Of a DNA stretch of 64,000 bases, positions 1-11,165 are shown piece by piece. Under the pieces are notes generated by a model. It worked only from the letters and a program-made list of their open reading frames with translations, did not search any database and was not told the DNA's origin. The first letter of the stretch is position 1; every line of letters begins with the position of its first letter. The translations under genes and the position numbers were made by a program. Source of the stretch: Patella vulgata (lineage: Eukaryota > Mollusca > Gastropoda > Patellidae); assembly GCF_932274485.2 (NCBI RefSeq), contig NC_065883.2:42130539-42194538 (forward strand). The letters are read 5' to 3'.

Positions 1-495
1 CAATGCCTGTAACCTGTGGAATAACATGTACATTATTTGTATCTGTTAAATTGTGCGGTTTATATATTAGATTAATATTATTATTTACACATGGGCGGAG
101 AGTGATAACGTCTTACCCCAAACAAATTACAAAAGAAACCAGAAAGTTTCGGAGAGCTCTATCTCGTATCACATGTCACTTATGAAACATATGCCTGAAA
201 CACATGTCACGTTGTTAGACACCTTTTCTTTAAATTACACTGATTTTACACTGGTTTTAAGCTACGCTGATTTTATATGTTTTATCCATATTAGACAAGT
301 TAAAGAAATTTCTATTTTCGAAAAATTGATGATACAATTAATGATCGATGACCGAAAACTGACACACAATCCGGAATGGCTCCAGATAAAAAAATTATGG
401 AATTTCAGACATTTTTTTTGTCGGCTAGAAGGCAAAAGGGTTGTATCTCCCAAATTACTATTTAAATTTTCATTTTTCACTTTACCCGTCTGCAC
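1..495. other. No recognisable feature
   Basis: AT-rich sequence. The open frame at 173-619 runs without interruption into the MITE that follows, has no recognisable motif and mostly low-complexity hydrophobic content, so I treat it as chance. Confidence 0.5.
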
Positions 496-704
496 AAAAA
501 ATCAGGCCTCAGGTTCACAAAGCATTCTCAGACTGAAGTTAAGAATTTGCTCAAAATTGTTGGTATCAAATACATCAATAAGACACAATGTGCAAAGTTT
601 TGTGTTTCTGAATCAATAAAATTTCCCATAAACGGTGGTTGAAAGTTGAGTAAATTCTTAACGTAAATCTGAGAATGCTTTGTGAACTCGGGGCCTGATT
701 TTTA
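496..704. repeat. MITE-like element with ~45-bp terminal inverted repeats
   Basis: The sequence beginning AAAATCAGGCC at the left end reappears inverted at the right end, with the shared inner part TTCACAAAGCATTCTC and further matching into AAGAATT. The arms are about 45 bp around a ~115-bp centre with no coding capacity. Length, inverted ends and lack of an ORF fit a non-autonomous DNA transposon. I could not define a TSD, so the superfamily is open. Confidence 0.7.
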
Positions 705-818
705 AAAGTGTATGCAAGTTAAATATATTTAATAGCGTTTTTATCTGGTGTATCTTTAATTTCATTTTCTTATGAATTAGACTATATTATTATAACAATA
801 ATGTGCGCTTTTTGTTGT

Positions 819-841
819 ATAATAATAATAATAATAATAAT
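819..841. repeat. (AAT)n microsatellite
   Basis: About seven perfect AAT/ATA units. The rest of 705-1136 shows no gene or repeat I recognise. Confidence 0.9.
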
Positions 842-1136
842 TTGTTCAGCTATACTTTTCGTTGATAAAATGTATGTTTTATCTCTTTTTCGCGGAATTC
901 TATGAAATAGTCATCTACACCCCTGTCGGGGGCAGCCAACTTCGACACAACAGTATGGTAGGACATAAAATAGATAGTGAGTAACACATTCTTGGGACCC
1001 AAGATGGCGTCTTTGTAATTGTACACTTGACGTCATATTTTCATGACGTCGCATGAAATTTCTGGCTTCACAGTTGTCGTAACTTTATCTATATACGGCT
1101 TTGAGTGACGCCACTGTACGCCATATTGGACTACTA

Positions 1137-1922
1137 TCGAAGCCTATAACTACCATTCACAATTTCTACTTTTCGCCTCTTCAAAACACGAAAGTCGAAA
1201 AGTAGAAGTTACGACAAAATGTCAGGCGACAACACGCTATACAAGCCAAAATCAACTCGAAATTAGGAAATTAAGAAATAACACACAGTGATAATAGCGC
1301 CCCTCGTTTTTTCCTAATTTCTTATTTTCGACTTGCATTTTGGCTTGTATACAGACCGATACAGTGACGATAGCGCTTGTAAAAAGTATTTTTAGAATAC
1401 AATAATATGGAAGCCTATAACTACCACATTTGAATACGCGCATACAGACATTTTTGTTAACGGGAATTGCGCGTATTCAAATGTGACCTGGAAGGCAGAG
1501 ACTACAACAACTTCCTAGGCGAAAAGTAGAAAAGTCGAAAAGTCGACAGTACGACAGATCATAGGTCGCTAATAGCGCAGTGTGTTAATTTCCTAATTTC
1601 TACTTTTCGAGTTACATTTTGGCTTGTATAGCGTGTTGGCGCCTTCTTACTGACATCAATAAACACAAAAATATGACTAAGTCGAAAGTCGACAAGACGG
1701 TATACAAGCCAAAATGCAAGTCGAAAAGTAGAAATTAAGAAAAAACGTGGGGCGCTATTATCGCGGTGTGTTATTTCTTAATTTCCTATTTTCTAGTTGA
1801 TTTTGGCTTGTATACCGTCTTGTCGCCTCACATTTTGTCGTAACTTCTACTTTTCGACTTTTCCACTTTCGTGTTCTGAAGAGGCGAAAAGTAGAAATTA
1901 TGAATGGTAGTTATAGGCTTCC
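1137..1922. repeat. 785-bp foldback (palindromic) element
   Basis: The left arm (about 1137-1355) starts GAAGCCTATAACTACCATTC, and the right arm (about 1700-1922) is its close reverse complement, ending GGTAGTTATAGGCTTCC. Both arms hold the same blocks in mirror order: CTACTTTTCG, TACAAGCCAAAAT and AATAGCGCCCC. The terminal motif AAGCCTATAACTACCA recurs internally at 1411 next to a smaller hairpin (CATTTGAATACGCGC and its complement, about 1425-1486). This suggests nested insertion or repeated inversion. No ORF, so non-autonomous. The TSD is not clear. Confidence 0.8.
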
Positions 1923-1984
1923 ATACAATAAACCAATAATTTAATATTGAAGAATAAAATTCATTGCTTTAAAAACTTGCGCTC

Positions 1985-2660
1985 TGAAAAGTTGTGTCAT
2001 ACGATTTATAGAAATGTTTAGTTTTAGAGTTGGTAGTTTTTGTTTAAATCGAATTTTGAAACTGCCACGCCCATATGTTGATGTTGAAAGTTTTATTCTA
2101 TTTTTTTTTATATAGTAATAGTTGTAATTGAGATAGCTATTGGAAATTCTGCAACAACTTTCATAAGTATATGAAATAATTATAAACATGAAGATCGTAT
2201 TTTTTACTTCATTATTTATATTTTTAAATAGTATGTGAACACAGATGTTCTTGAAGAAAAAAACTTGGATGTTTTAGGGTCCAATAACAGAATTTGACTT
2301 TTTTGTCAAAATTATAATTTAGATAGCTGCTGTAAATTCTGTACAAATAATTAAAAACGCGAAGGTCGTATTTTTAACTTCAATCTTTATATATTTTATA
2401 AATTACGCAAACTGGCAGATGTTGTGGGGGGAATTTTTAAATTGGCATGCCTATTTTTTTTATGTTGGAAATTTTTGGTACCATTTTTTTTATTATATTC
2501 TATAGCTACTTTAAGCATATAAAACAATTAAAAACATGTAGGTCATATTTTTTACTTCATTATTACAAATTTTATACTTAAACACAGATTGGGGGAAGGG
2601 GGTCTTAGAAGTTTAGGGCCCATTAACAGAGTTTTATTTTTCATTTATGGGGGGGGGGGG
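1985..2660. repeat. Diverged tandem repeat, ~185-bp period
   Basis: A segment with AATTATAAACATGAAGATCG, then TATTTTTTACTTCATTATTT, then a G-rich stretch, then GGGTCCAATAACAGA recurs near 2170, 2350 and 2530 with many changes. It looks like three to four old tandem copies. A G-run ends the array near 2650-2662. Confidence 0.6.
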
Positions 2661-2730
2661 GCATGGGTACTCTTTTTAAATATTTATGGGAAGATGTAAA
2701 CTTGATGTGTTTTTTTGTTTGTTTTTGTTT

Positions 2731-3030
2731 GGCCGAGAAAGTTCATCCAGATTTTCCGCGTGGTTCTCCCTTGTCAGTGATGCAGGACGGAGGGGCTGAC
2801 AAGGACAGCTGTCTAGTCGTTCGGATGGGACGAAAAACCGAGGTCCCGTGTACACATTGGCGTGCACGTAAAAGATCCCTTGACAGTTGGAATTCGATAT
2901 AAGAGTAGGCCGTAGTGCCTCTGTCCGGGCAAAATTTCCCTCATAGCACACTGTATGGCGTATGCCCGTCTTCATTAGCCCAGTTCGGAGTAAAACAGTA
3001 GGACGTTAAACCCCATTTCATTTCATTTCA
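2731..3030 (+). mobile_element. SINE family A, 5'-truncated, with 13-bp TSD
   Basis: The copy lacks the tRNA-like head and starts at GGCCGAGAAAGTTCATCC. It runs through the conserved body (CGTAAAAGATCCCTTGAC, CTCATAGCACACTGTATGG, CGTCTTCATTAGCCCAG) to the tail GACGTTAAACCCC(ATTTC)n. Identical 13-mers TTTGTTTTTGTTT flank it at 2718-2730 and 3031-3043. 5' truncation with a long TSD is the signature of LINE-mediated retroposition. Confidence 0.88.
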
Positions 3031-3419
3031 TTTGTTTTTGTTTATTGTATTCCCCTCTGTACTTTGAAAGATAAGAAAATTGAAGTAGGGATTATATACA
3101 CATTTTACATACTACTAAAGGCTTTTTAGACGAAAAAGAAAATGTTCGTACAGTCAACAAAAAAAAATAAAAAAAATTCATACTTTCACACCGGGTCAGG
3201 CTTAAACATTACATACCGCTGTTGGAATCTAAGCCAGTTAGACCTGATAGTTCATATAAAATTTCTTGTTTGCCCCTTGACTCAGTTATATTCAGACAAG
3301 AAATTTGGTATGATTTATCAAAATAATAGAGAAAAGGTAATAATGAAAATCTATTTTTATATGAGCATACATTTATTAATTGCTTATTTACCATTTTTTA
3401 AGGATCGATCATTTTTGCC

Positions 3420-3610
3420 ATGCATCATTCAAAGTTCTCACTGGATTAGAATCAAAGTTGTCGAACTCCAATTATCAAATTATTCAAACTTAGTCAAGGT
3501 ATTGGTGTAATCATAAACGCTAAGTTTCACCAGTCTCACTCAATTACAATGAAAGCTGTCGAGCTCTAAAGTCTCGACTAATCAAATGGCTAGTTACTCT
3601 GTTTGACCGG
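3420..3610. repeat. Dispersed diverged repeat, related to 18260-18500 and 4195-4310
   Basis: All three stretches share blocks of the form CAAAGTCTCGACNAATCAAA followed by TCAAGGTATTGRTGTAAT. The copies are short and diverged, with no coding content or end structure that I can define. Confidence 0.5.
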
Positions 3611-3672
3611 AGTCGAAAATACTCATTATGGAATTACTAACTCACGTTTTGGTGTTATTAAACATCAGGTGC

Positions 3673-3873
3673 GGAGAGAAATGGAGTTTAACGTCCACTC
3701 GACACAAACTAGATCATTTCGGGACTACCTATGGTTCAATTTATTTCATTAATTCGCTTGCGCGTAGGGGTCTTTGGCAGTGGGCGGAAACTGGAGGACC
3801 CAGAGAAAACCGACACGGTTGGATAGGCGACCCTACTCCTTGTCGTGTACAACCAGGGAATCGAAAACCACGC
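3673..3873 (-). mobile_element. SINE family B fragment
   Basis: Read on the minus strand it ends GGACGTTAAACTCCATTTCTC. Internally it carries the block for GCGCAAGCGAATTA, GACCCCTA.., and GGTTTTCTC..GG. Family B shares the last ~18 bp of family A but has a different body and a (CT)n tail. This copy has scattered changes, so it is not recent. Confidence 0.75.
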
Positions 3874-4011
3874 CAGTTCACTCCATGACAGACCTTATGA
3901 TACAAGGCACACACAGCCATCCAACCACCCTGCATAGTACTGGCAATACAAGTTTTATTGTTCGTCTGACAAATTACCACACACTTATGGTTATATTGCC
4001 TCATTGCTTTT

Positions 4012-4160
4012 AGTCAGTGATGCGGGACGGAGGGCCTGACAAGGGCAGCTATCTAGTCATTTGGATGACACACAAAAACGATGTCCAGTGTACACGTTGG
4101 CGGGCACGTAAAAGATCTCTTGGCAATTGGAATTCGATATAAGAGTAGACCGTAGTGTCG
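4012..4160 (+). mobile_element. SINE family A internal fragment
   Basis: Matches the body of family A from TCAGTGATGCGGGACGGAGG to TATAAGAGTAGACCGTAGTG, then stops. It lacks both head and tail, so it is a decayed remnant. Confidence 0.75.
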
Positions 4161-4619
4161 CACACACTAACCATTCGGCCATCCACCCCTAATTAAACAT
4201 CATATTTCATCTCTCTGTCCCAAAGCATGCACCAATCAAATTGCATATCTCTGCTTAGACCAAACAGAAATTGCTCATAATCGAACACAGTCAAGGTGCA
4301 TTTGACCAATTACCCCAAATTGGGTCCTGGAACTCACCAACTTAAAAATTTTCCAGCCAATCTGGCTGCCAGGTGGCTATTTTCAGGTACTAAGAAAAAT
4401 ATACGAAGGAATATTATAGACCTAAGTTAGGGCCTCTCAAATTGGGCCCTGCATTTTCTACAATCAACCCTGACTGGACGTATGTTTTATTCTCCATCTG
4501 GACGAGTAGACCACGCTTTCCTTGGTAGAACGTTAGAACAATATTCATCAAAAAAATATCAACAAATAAGAATAAGATTCATAAAAAAATTCTTTATTTT
4601 TATGTTTGAAATTGTCTGT

Positions 4620-4819
4620 TATGAGTCGCTAGTCTGAAGGTTGCGTGTTTGCTCACGGTGTTGGCCGATAAAGTTCATCTGGATTTTCCAGCGTGTTTCC
4701 ACCTTGTCAGTGGTGCAGTAGGCCTACAGAGGGTTTGACAAGGACAGCTGTCGAGTCATTTGGATGGAACGAAAAACCAAGGGGCAGAACAGCAGGACGT
4801 TAAACTCCATTTCATTTTA
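4620..4819 (+). mobile_element. SINE family A with internal deletion
   Basis: The head resembles the tRNA-like part of other copies (GCTAGTCTGAAGGTTGCG..), followed by GGCCGATAAAGTTCATC. The body jumps from GAAAAACCAAGG straight to GCAGAACAGCAGGACG and the tail TTAAACTCCATTTCATTTT. About 150 bp of the usual body is missing. Confidence 0.7.
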
Positions 4820-6239
4820 GTTGTGAGCCGAAATGTTTGAATCTTCCAGTTAAATAACAGTAAAATATCATTTTCTGGGTGACATAAAGTCTTCTTTTGA
4901 AAAACTTATGTTATTCATTGATGGGTGTAGCAGTAAACATTTCAACTTATATTCAGAGACCTACAAAGAAAGTACAGGGTTTAAAGAGGTGTCATCACTT
5001 TCATAAAGAAAATTAAAGAGTCTGTTGGGGAGGTGGGGGTCATATTTCTTTGAGTCTGTCTAGTTTCATTGTACCTAAATTTACATTTGGAGGACAGCTA
5101 ATTTAAATCTATATCAAACCCTTGCTTTTATAAATAGCACTTTGAATTGGCAAAATGCCTAGACCATTTTTTTTATTAAAGTAGAAATTTTTATTGGGAA
5201 TTTCCTTAGAATCTTAACTGGAACTTGGTTAGCTTTTCGAAATCTAAAAGTAATTTTACTGTTTAATGAAAATGTAAAGTTTCTTTTTCATTGCATTAAT
5301 TTGGGCCTATCAGTCTATAATATTATTAGTATGTCGGCGAGATTTGGTAAGTTGGCATGCGCATTGACATTTTTGCCCAGTGTATCCAGTTTCGGTCTGA
5401 ATGGTTTTTTTAATCAACAGTCTGTGGTGACAGTTTTAGTTACGCTCCTGTGTTACCGGAAAAGAGCTTTGCTCAACCACCGCGCTTCGTTCAAATTGCT
5501 TCATCGAGATATTGGCGATTCAATTTTAGGCTAGATTCGATCGTCATTATTACTTTTGGTACGATAATAAACAGTTTCGTTTATCAATTATTACGTTAAA
5601 TCATCTGTCACAAAATGCATTCAAATCCTCTAAATATCGCAGGCTGACGATGGTATCGAGAGTTGATTATGGTCTTGATCAGTTAATTTAATGTCTAATT
5701 AATAATTTAGATAATTTTTTTAGGCTCGAAGAAAGACCTACAATAGGCAGATTTAGTTCTTACATAACCCATGTTTAATAATTTAAAACAATACTTAAAA
5801 CTAGATATTTGTTAACATTTCTTTAATCCATATTTTGTTGTATTGCAGTTTTAATTAAATATACTATGACGTTTAGTGGGTACACTAATTGTACAATAAA
5901 TGTTCTGATTATAAAATAAATAAATACTGATTGATGGAGATAGATGTTGTTGGCATAGCCTGAATATATTGTATGAAAATAATGAATAGCTTTTCTTTTT
6001 ATAGACAATATTCTCTATTCTATCAACTCTTTGGGTTGTATTCTTTTGTAAATATTCTATTATGCCGCTTTGATTACCATCTATTGTTTGATAACCTTTT
6101 CATTCGGATGGCCATAGTTTATTACGTCATCAATATTCACAGTTGATTACTGCTTGCTGCTGTTTGTTTTTAATAAATGACAATGGACATTCCTAATTAT
6201 ATTGAGGTAATTTCGGAACTTTTTATCCCCGAATATCCC
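4820..6239. other. No gene seen; one dispersed repeat
   Basis: The stretch 5640-5790 is a dispersed repeat that recurs inverted at about 16090-16250 and more diverged at 12590-12720. Shared blocks are TGATTATGGTCTTG, AATGTCTAATTAAT and GAAAGACCTNCANTAGGCAG. Nothing else here is recognisable. Confidence 0.55.
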
Positions 6240-6255
6240 GTGGGCGGAATATAAA

Positions 6256-6362
6256 ACAGAATATAAAAGGGTTCATTTCCAATTTAACTGTGGGGTTTCC
6301 CTGAAATAAGTTGGATAAACAGATCGACGAGTGATAGACCATAGCAGTTTAGTGGGCGAGAG
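6256..6362 (+). promoter_or_regulatory. Possible TATA promoter with noncoding first exon
   Basis: TATAAAAGG at 6256-6264 has the form of a strong TATA box. About 100 bp downstream the sequence GGGCGAGA is followed by a consensus splice donor GTAAGT at 6362. The intervening sequence would be an untranslated first exon. No coding exon follows nearby, so this rests on motifs alone. AT-rich DNA yields such motifs by chance. Confidence 0.28.
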
Positions 6363-6953
6363 TAAGTTCTGTGACGACATTGATATTTACTCTGGTATTT
6401 TAAATTGCTTGTGATGTATTCATAACTTTCAGCTTTATATATCATTTACGGACTAATCTATGATTTAAATGGTGTGTCAGCTATGTTGTTCCAATGTTAT
6501 TGAGCTTAATATTTTTCATTTTCTAATTCAGTAGCCCAAGAAATCAATATGTTAACGAAGGTCACCTTTCCAAATTACCCCTCCCATTACACACTACTAA
6601 TCTCCAGTAAACTCATTGGCATGAATTTGACAATTCAAGATGAAATTTGATTTCCTACAGATGAGAATATGACGTTTCGGTCTAGAACGGTGGTGGTGGT
6701 TTGTAATTGAACTCAATTTATGTACAACATAACCAGGTAGCATAATTGGAATGTCGGATATTATTTTGCTACACACGTGCACTCTATCCATATACCTCCC
6801 CAAACATATCCAAGGGGGCGAGATGTTGACGAACGAGTTTTCATGGATATCTCTGAAGTGATATACCCTACATGTTCGGTGTACAACGGACCGCATATCA
6901 AGAAAAATGCCACGCAAGTTTGATCAAAATTAATGTAGCAATGTCCGGACAAA
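6363..6953. other. No recognisable feature
   Basis: The minus-strand frames at 6597-6958 overlap one another and have no family motif that I know. Confidence 0.45.
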
Positions 6954-7365
6954 CCCACAGAATGGCATCTCGATAATAATGGAGAACTCTCTTCTGCGCC
7001 GTTTAACCAACATATCCACAGAATGACATCTCAACAATAATGATGGACTATCTGCTGTGCCTTTTAACGAGCACATCCACAGAATGACATCTCGACAATA
7101 ATGGGGGACCCTCTACTGCGCCGTTTAACTAACACATCCACAGGATGACATCTCGATAATAATGATGGACTCTACTGTGCCGTTTAACCAACACATCCAC
7201 TGAATGACATCTCGACAATAATGGTGGACTCTCTACTGCGCCGTTTAACTAACACATTCACAGAATGACATCTCGACAATAATGATGGACTCTACTGTGC
7301 CGTTTAACCAACACATCCACTGAATAACATCACGACAACTTTCCGCTGCGCCGCTTAGCCAATAA
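6954..7365. repeat. Minisatellite, ~59-61-bp unit, about 7 copies
   Basis: The unit reads CCACAGAATGACATCTCGAC, AATAATGATGGACTCTCTAC, TGCGCCGTTTAACCAACACAT. Copies start near 6955, 7016, 7077, 7138, 7197, 7258 and 7317, with alternating 59-bp and 61-bp forms. The last copy decays. Some alternate units resemble each other more than their neighbours, which suggests duplication of dimers. Confidence 0.88.
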
Positions 7366-7623
7366 TGTGGGCATAACCAGGCGGCTCGACGTTTGCTAAC
7401 CACGTGGAATTTTTATTGCTCGTCTGAGCTGAAGGACACCCAAGCTGGAACAATTACGGAAGAGTTTATTTTTTAAAAAGTAATTAGGCCATTTTAGTTA
7501 CAGTTAAGTTGATAAAAGCAACAAACGTTGTCGAATTGTTTTAAAGGTGTTTTGTGGGTTGCGCATTTATGCGAGCTTCACCACGCACGTATGCTGGTTG
7601 AATTTATCAAAGCCATAAGCCAT

Positions 7624-7810
7624 GTCGTAGGGTCGCCTGCCCAACCTCGTTGGTTTTCTCCGGGTCCTCCGGTGACCTCCCATTGCTAAAGACCCCTACG
7701 TGCAAGCGAATTATTGAAAAAAAATTGAACCATATGTTAATCCCGAAATGACCTAGCTTATGTCGAGTGGACGTTATCCCCCCCCCCCCGCTCTCTCTCT
7801 CTCTCTCTCA
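7624..7810 (+). mobile_element. SINE family B
   Basis: Starts in the body at TAGGGTCGCCTGCCCAACC. It continues GGTTTTCTCCGGG, CTCCCATTGCTAAAGACCCC, GCAAGCGAATTATTG, CGAAATGACCTAG and GTCGAGTGGACGTTA, and ends in a C-run and (CT)n. The tRNA-like head is absent. Confidence 0.8.
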
Positions 7811-7928
7811 AGCCATGTTTGTTCGAAGACTACCTGTCCTGTAGTTCTTGTTCAAGTCCATAGAATGCGATATTGACACCCGTAAACACGGTGTTATTCG
7901 TAAACACCGTGTGTATGAATAAAAGATT

Positions 7929-10090
7929 ACCTCGTAAATACTGTATTTTTGAATACTAACCCTAACCCTAACTAAGTGTGCTAACATTAAATAACCGTAG
8001 TTAAGTATTATATAAAGCTATATAACAGCTATGTTTCACCGTGTGTACGAAGAGAATTAAAGACTAGAACTGCGAAGCAGTAATGACGGGTTTCACCGGT
8101 GCCACGTTACCCTTGAACCTATGTCACTTCCGGTACCAATGAAACCGTTAAACAGGTTTCCACATAAGCATTGCACACATGAAATAAAATGGACGCACAA
8201 ACAACCAAATCCAGCAATCAATTCATTTGCTACATGTCAGTGATCCTGTCAAAATTACATTACTTCCGGTGATAATGAAAATGTTAAATTGGTTTATGAA
8301 ATCAGAAATAGCATCATCACATGGTGAAAATTTTATGTAAATCCTATAATAATTGCCACCTTTATAGACCAAAAACCTTGAAAAATGACTTGTAGAAAAT
8401 CGCCTATTTCTCTGCAACCGTACAAGTTAGAAACCATTTTGAGGTATCTGTATGATCGAATGAGTTCATTCTATTTGTTGATTGGAATCAAATATCATAA
8501 TTTTAAAAACATTACAAATCTGATTCATTTGAATAAAATATCTGTTTTGAAGGCTAAAAATACAGTTTTTGCCAAAATGACGTTACTTCCGGTGATAATG
8601 AAAATCTTAAATTACTTGTATGAAATCGTGAATGGCATTATGTATCACACAGTGAAAATTTCATGAAAATCGAATAATAATTGACACTTTTATTGACAAA
8701 AAACCTTAAAAAGTGACCTGTTGAAAATTGCCTATTTCTCCGCAACTGAACAAGTTAGAAACCATTTTGTGATATCTATATGATCGTAAGCGTTCATTGT
8801 ATTAGTTGATTTGGTTTCGAAGGCTATAAATACAATTTTTGCCCAAATTACGTCATTTCCGGTGATATTGAAAATGTTAAATTGATTTGACCTAGTTAAA
8901 ATTGACATTACACATCAAATGGTGTCACTTTTATGAAAATCGAATAATAATTGACTCTTTTACAGGCAAACTAGCGTAAAAAGTGACTCATGCAAAATTG
9001 CCCATTTCTCGGCAAATGCGCATATTACAAATGAATTTTCACATACATTCTCTCCGTATAGATTATTGCTACGAGTTTATGAAAGTTACGAAGTAATATT
9101 TAAAAATATGAAAACGCTGGATGGGTTGTAAATAGCTTAATTTTACACCTTTTTTCACCTTTTAATCGAAATAGCCCGAAAACGGAATCGAAATTAAAAA
9201 AACTGGTCCCAACATTTTGTGCGCCTTTAAAGGGCGCACAATTTCAATTATACCAGATTTGAAAAAAATAATATTTGCTTTCGAAAAATGGTACCTAACT
9301 GTCAAAATTGTAATTTTTTGTCAATTTACGCCACTTCCGGTGCCGACAGACAACACTATTGGTAACAAAAAAAATGACAATTGAGACAACGGAGCATATG
9401 AACTTTGTTTTATACAAATCGAACAATAAATAATTAATCTAGGACTGAAAAACTGAATTAGCCAATGGGGGCCAAGGAAAATTACCGAGACAAAAATTTT
9501 TGTAAAACACGACTAAAAAATATTCATAAATAAAAAAGTTTTTTGTAAAAATTTAAATTTTCTAAATTTAGCGCCTAATATCTGCGAAGATTTGCCGAAA
9601 ATCAAAAATCAAAAGTAGCGTAGCTATGTGCCCCGTCTCCGGCTATGCTAAAATGCATCGAAAGTTAAAATCCAATGATTATTGTTAAAATTACTGCAAT
9701 ATTTCTAAAAACGATAGCTTTGGTGATTTCGGACATTTCGCATTGTCGCAGAACGTTCAAAATAGCTTTATCCTCTAAGTCACACCCACTTTTCCGATAA
9801 AACCGAAGAAATCTTAACGATCCGACAATCAGTTGCTGAGATCTACTCAAAACAAAAGAAGAATAATAATAATAAGAATAATAATTTTAACAAAAACAAT
9901 AGTGTTTCACACAAGCTACGCAGTGTGAAACCCTAATTACCTTGCAAAAACTGTATTTTTGATTACTAACCATAACCCTATAACCGTAGTTAAGTATTAT
10001 ATAAAGCTATATAACAGCTACGTTTCACCGTGTGTACGAAGAGAATTAAAGATTTAACTTGTAAAAACTGTATTTTTGATTACATCCCAC
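7929..10090. repeat. ~2-kb block between direct repeats, with diverged ~300-bp tandem units
   Basis: A ~130-bp direct repeat, containing ACTGTATTTTTGAATACTAACC, GTTAAGTATTATATAAAGCT and TTTCACCGTGTGTACGAAG, lies at about 7929-8066 and 9936-10056. It begins again at 10060 and has a partial copy at 11092-11165. Between them the landmark CACTTCCGGT/TACTTCCGGT recurs near 8122, 8261, 8581, 8851 and 9331, followed by GATAATGAAAATGTTAAATT in the better copies. No coding frame has recognisable content. It could be an old satellite-like array or a non-autonomous element. Confidence 0.6.
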
Positions 10091-10151
10091 TTCTACTCGT
10101 TGCCACTGGCAACCTTTGATAAAACTGTCCTGTTTAATTGCAATACAAGCT

Positions 10152-10222
10152 TAAAAGTATCCATGTATCAGAAATGTACAGAAAGAGCACTGATCATTTC
10201 AGATACACGGATACTTTTATAC
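10152..10222. repeat. Imperfect hairpin
   Basis: TAAAAGTATCCATGTATCAG is matched inverted by CAGATACACGGATACTTTTA around a ~20-bp loop. It directly follows the direct-repeat block and may be one of its ends. Confidence 0.65.
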
Positions 10223-10999
10223 CGTTTTAGATATCTATCAAGCAATAAGTAGCGGACGTTTAGTCCGACCCAGATCGCAATTGATAACGAGGCTCTAACC
10301 AATGTACATGAAACAACTAGTCAAAATCATAGTAACAAAACAAAATGGGGGGAACTACATGGCAGTTCAAAAACATATACAATGACATTAAATTAACATA
10401 ACAACATATTACAAAAATCAATTATTATACATACCAATTGGCATCTATTTCATAATTTGATTTGATTTATATTAATATGCAAAATATATAAATTAGAATA
10501 TTGAATAATTATTTTAATTAATTGTGATGATAGAAGGCGCAGTTCTCTTGCTGGACACTTCACAGGCATTGAAAATAAGCAGGATGAAAAAAACCGCCTA
10601 GAAAGTCATAAACTTTATTACAAATAAATTTCAACGGAAGAACCATTCGCCGATGCATACTTTCACCAGGAATGACCCACGTTTCGCATTTCCTTTACAC
10701 TACATTTAATAATATCGCAGTCCTCTACGCCATAGACATTGTTTTGACGATGTGGTCTAAACAAACACGTGATTGTTTTACGCTCAGAGTATCATAGCAA
10801 GACGCACGTGTAAATACTACTCAGGTTGTCTCTCCACTGCGAAATCATTCTACCATGAAATGTAACGTGAGGCTCAGAAAAGGATAAATAATGAAAGAAC
10901 AGAAAGTATTTGTCACTTTTCGGTTGAAACGACTCGATAATAAATACTATTTTTCACATTTTGCTTCACAATACTCGATAGAAATGTGATGTAAGTAAC

Positions 11000-11081
11000 T
11001 TATTAGCACTTTTCCTCGGCGGGCCCCTCGACCAAAACTGTCCTGATATTCACCGATACACCTCGGAAAGTGTGCTAATAA
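11000..11081. repeat. Hairpin with 20-bp arms
   Basis: TTATTAGCACTTTTCCTCGG pairs with CCTCGGAAAGTGTGCTAATAA across a ~40-bp loop containing a GC-rich GGCGGGCCCC block. It is followed at once by the partial direct repeat at 11092. Confidence 0.7.
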
Positions 11082-11165
11082 CTACTACATACTAACCATA
11101 ACCCTAAGTGTGTTAACATTAAATAACCGTAGTTAAGTATTATATAAAGCTATAGAGCAGTTGCA

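Noticed and set aside
173-619. 148-codon plus-strand frame as a gene
   Set aside because: Low-complexity hydrophobic content, no motif, and it runs into a MITE arm.
5301-5534. 77-codon frame with a signal-peptide-like start
   Set aside because: No promoter, splice or family evidence; such frames are expected by chance.
6954-7365. CRISPR-like array of regularly spaced repeats
   Set aside because: The whole unit repeats with no variable spacers, and the surrounding DNA is eukaryotic. The same holds for 35085-35735.
7958-7977. Telomere or chromosome-fusion remnant
   Set aside because: Only two to three CCCTAA units, inside a module that recurs elsewhere in the window.
7929-10056. LTR element suggested by ~130-bp direct repeats 2 kb apart
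   Set aside because: No TG..CA ends, no primer-binding site or polyprotein, and a further partial repeat copy outside the pair; better read as an array.
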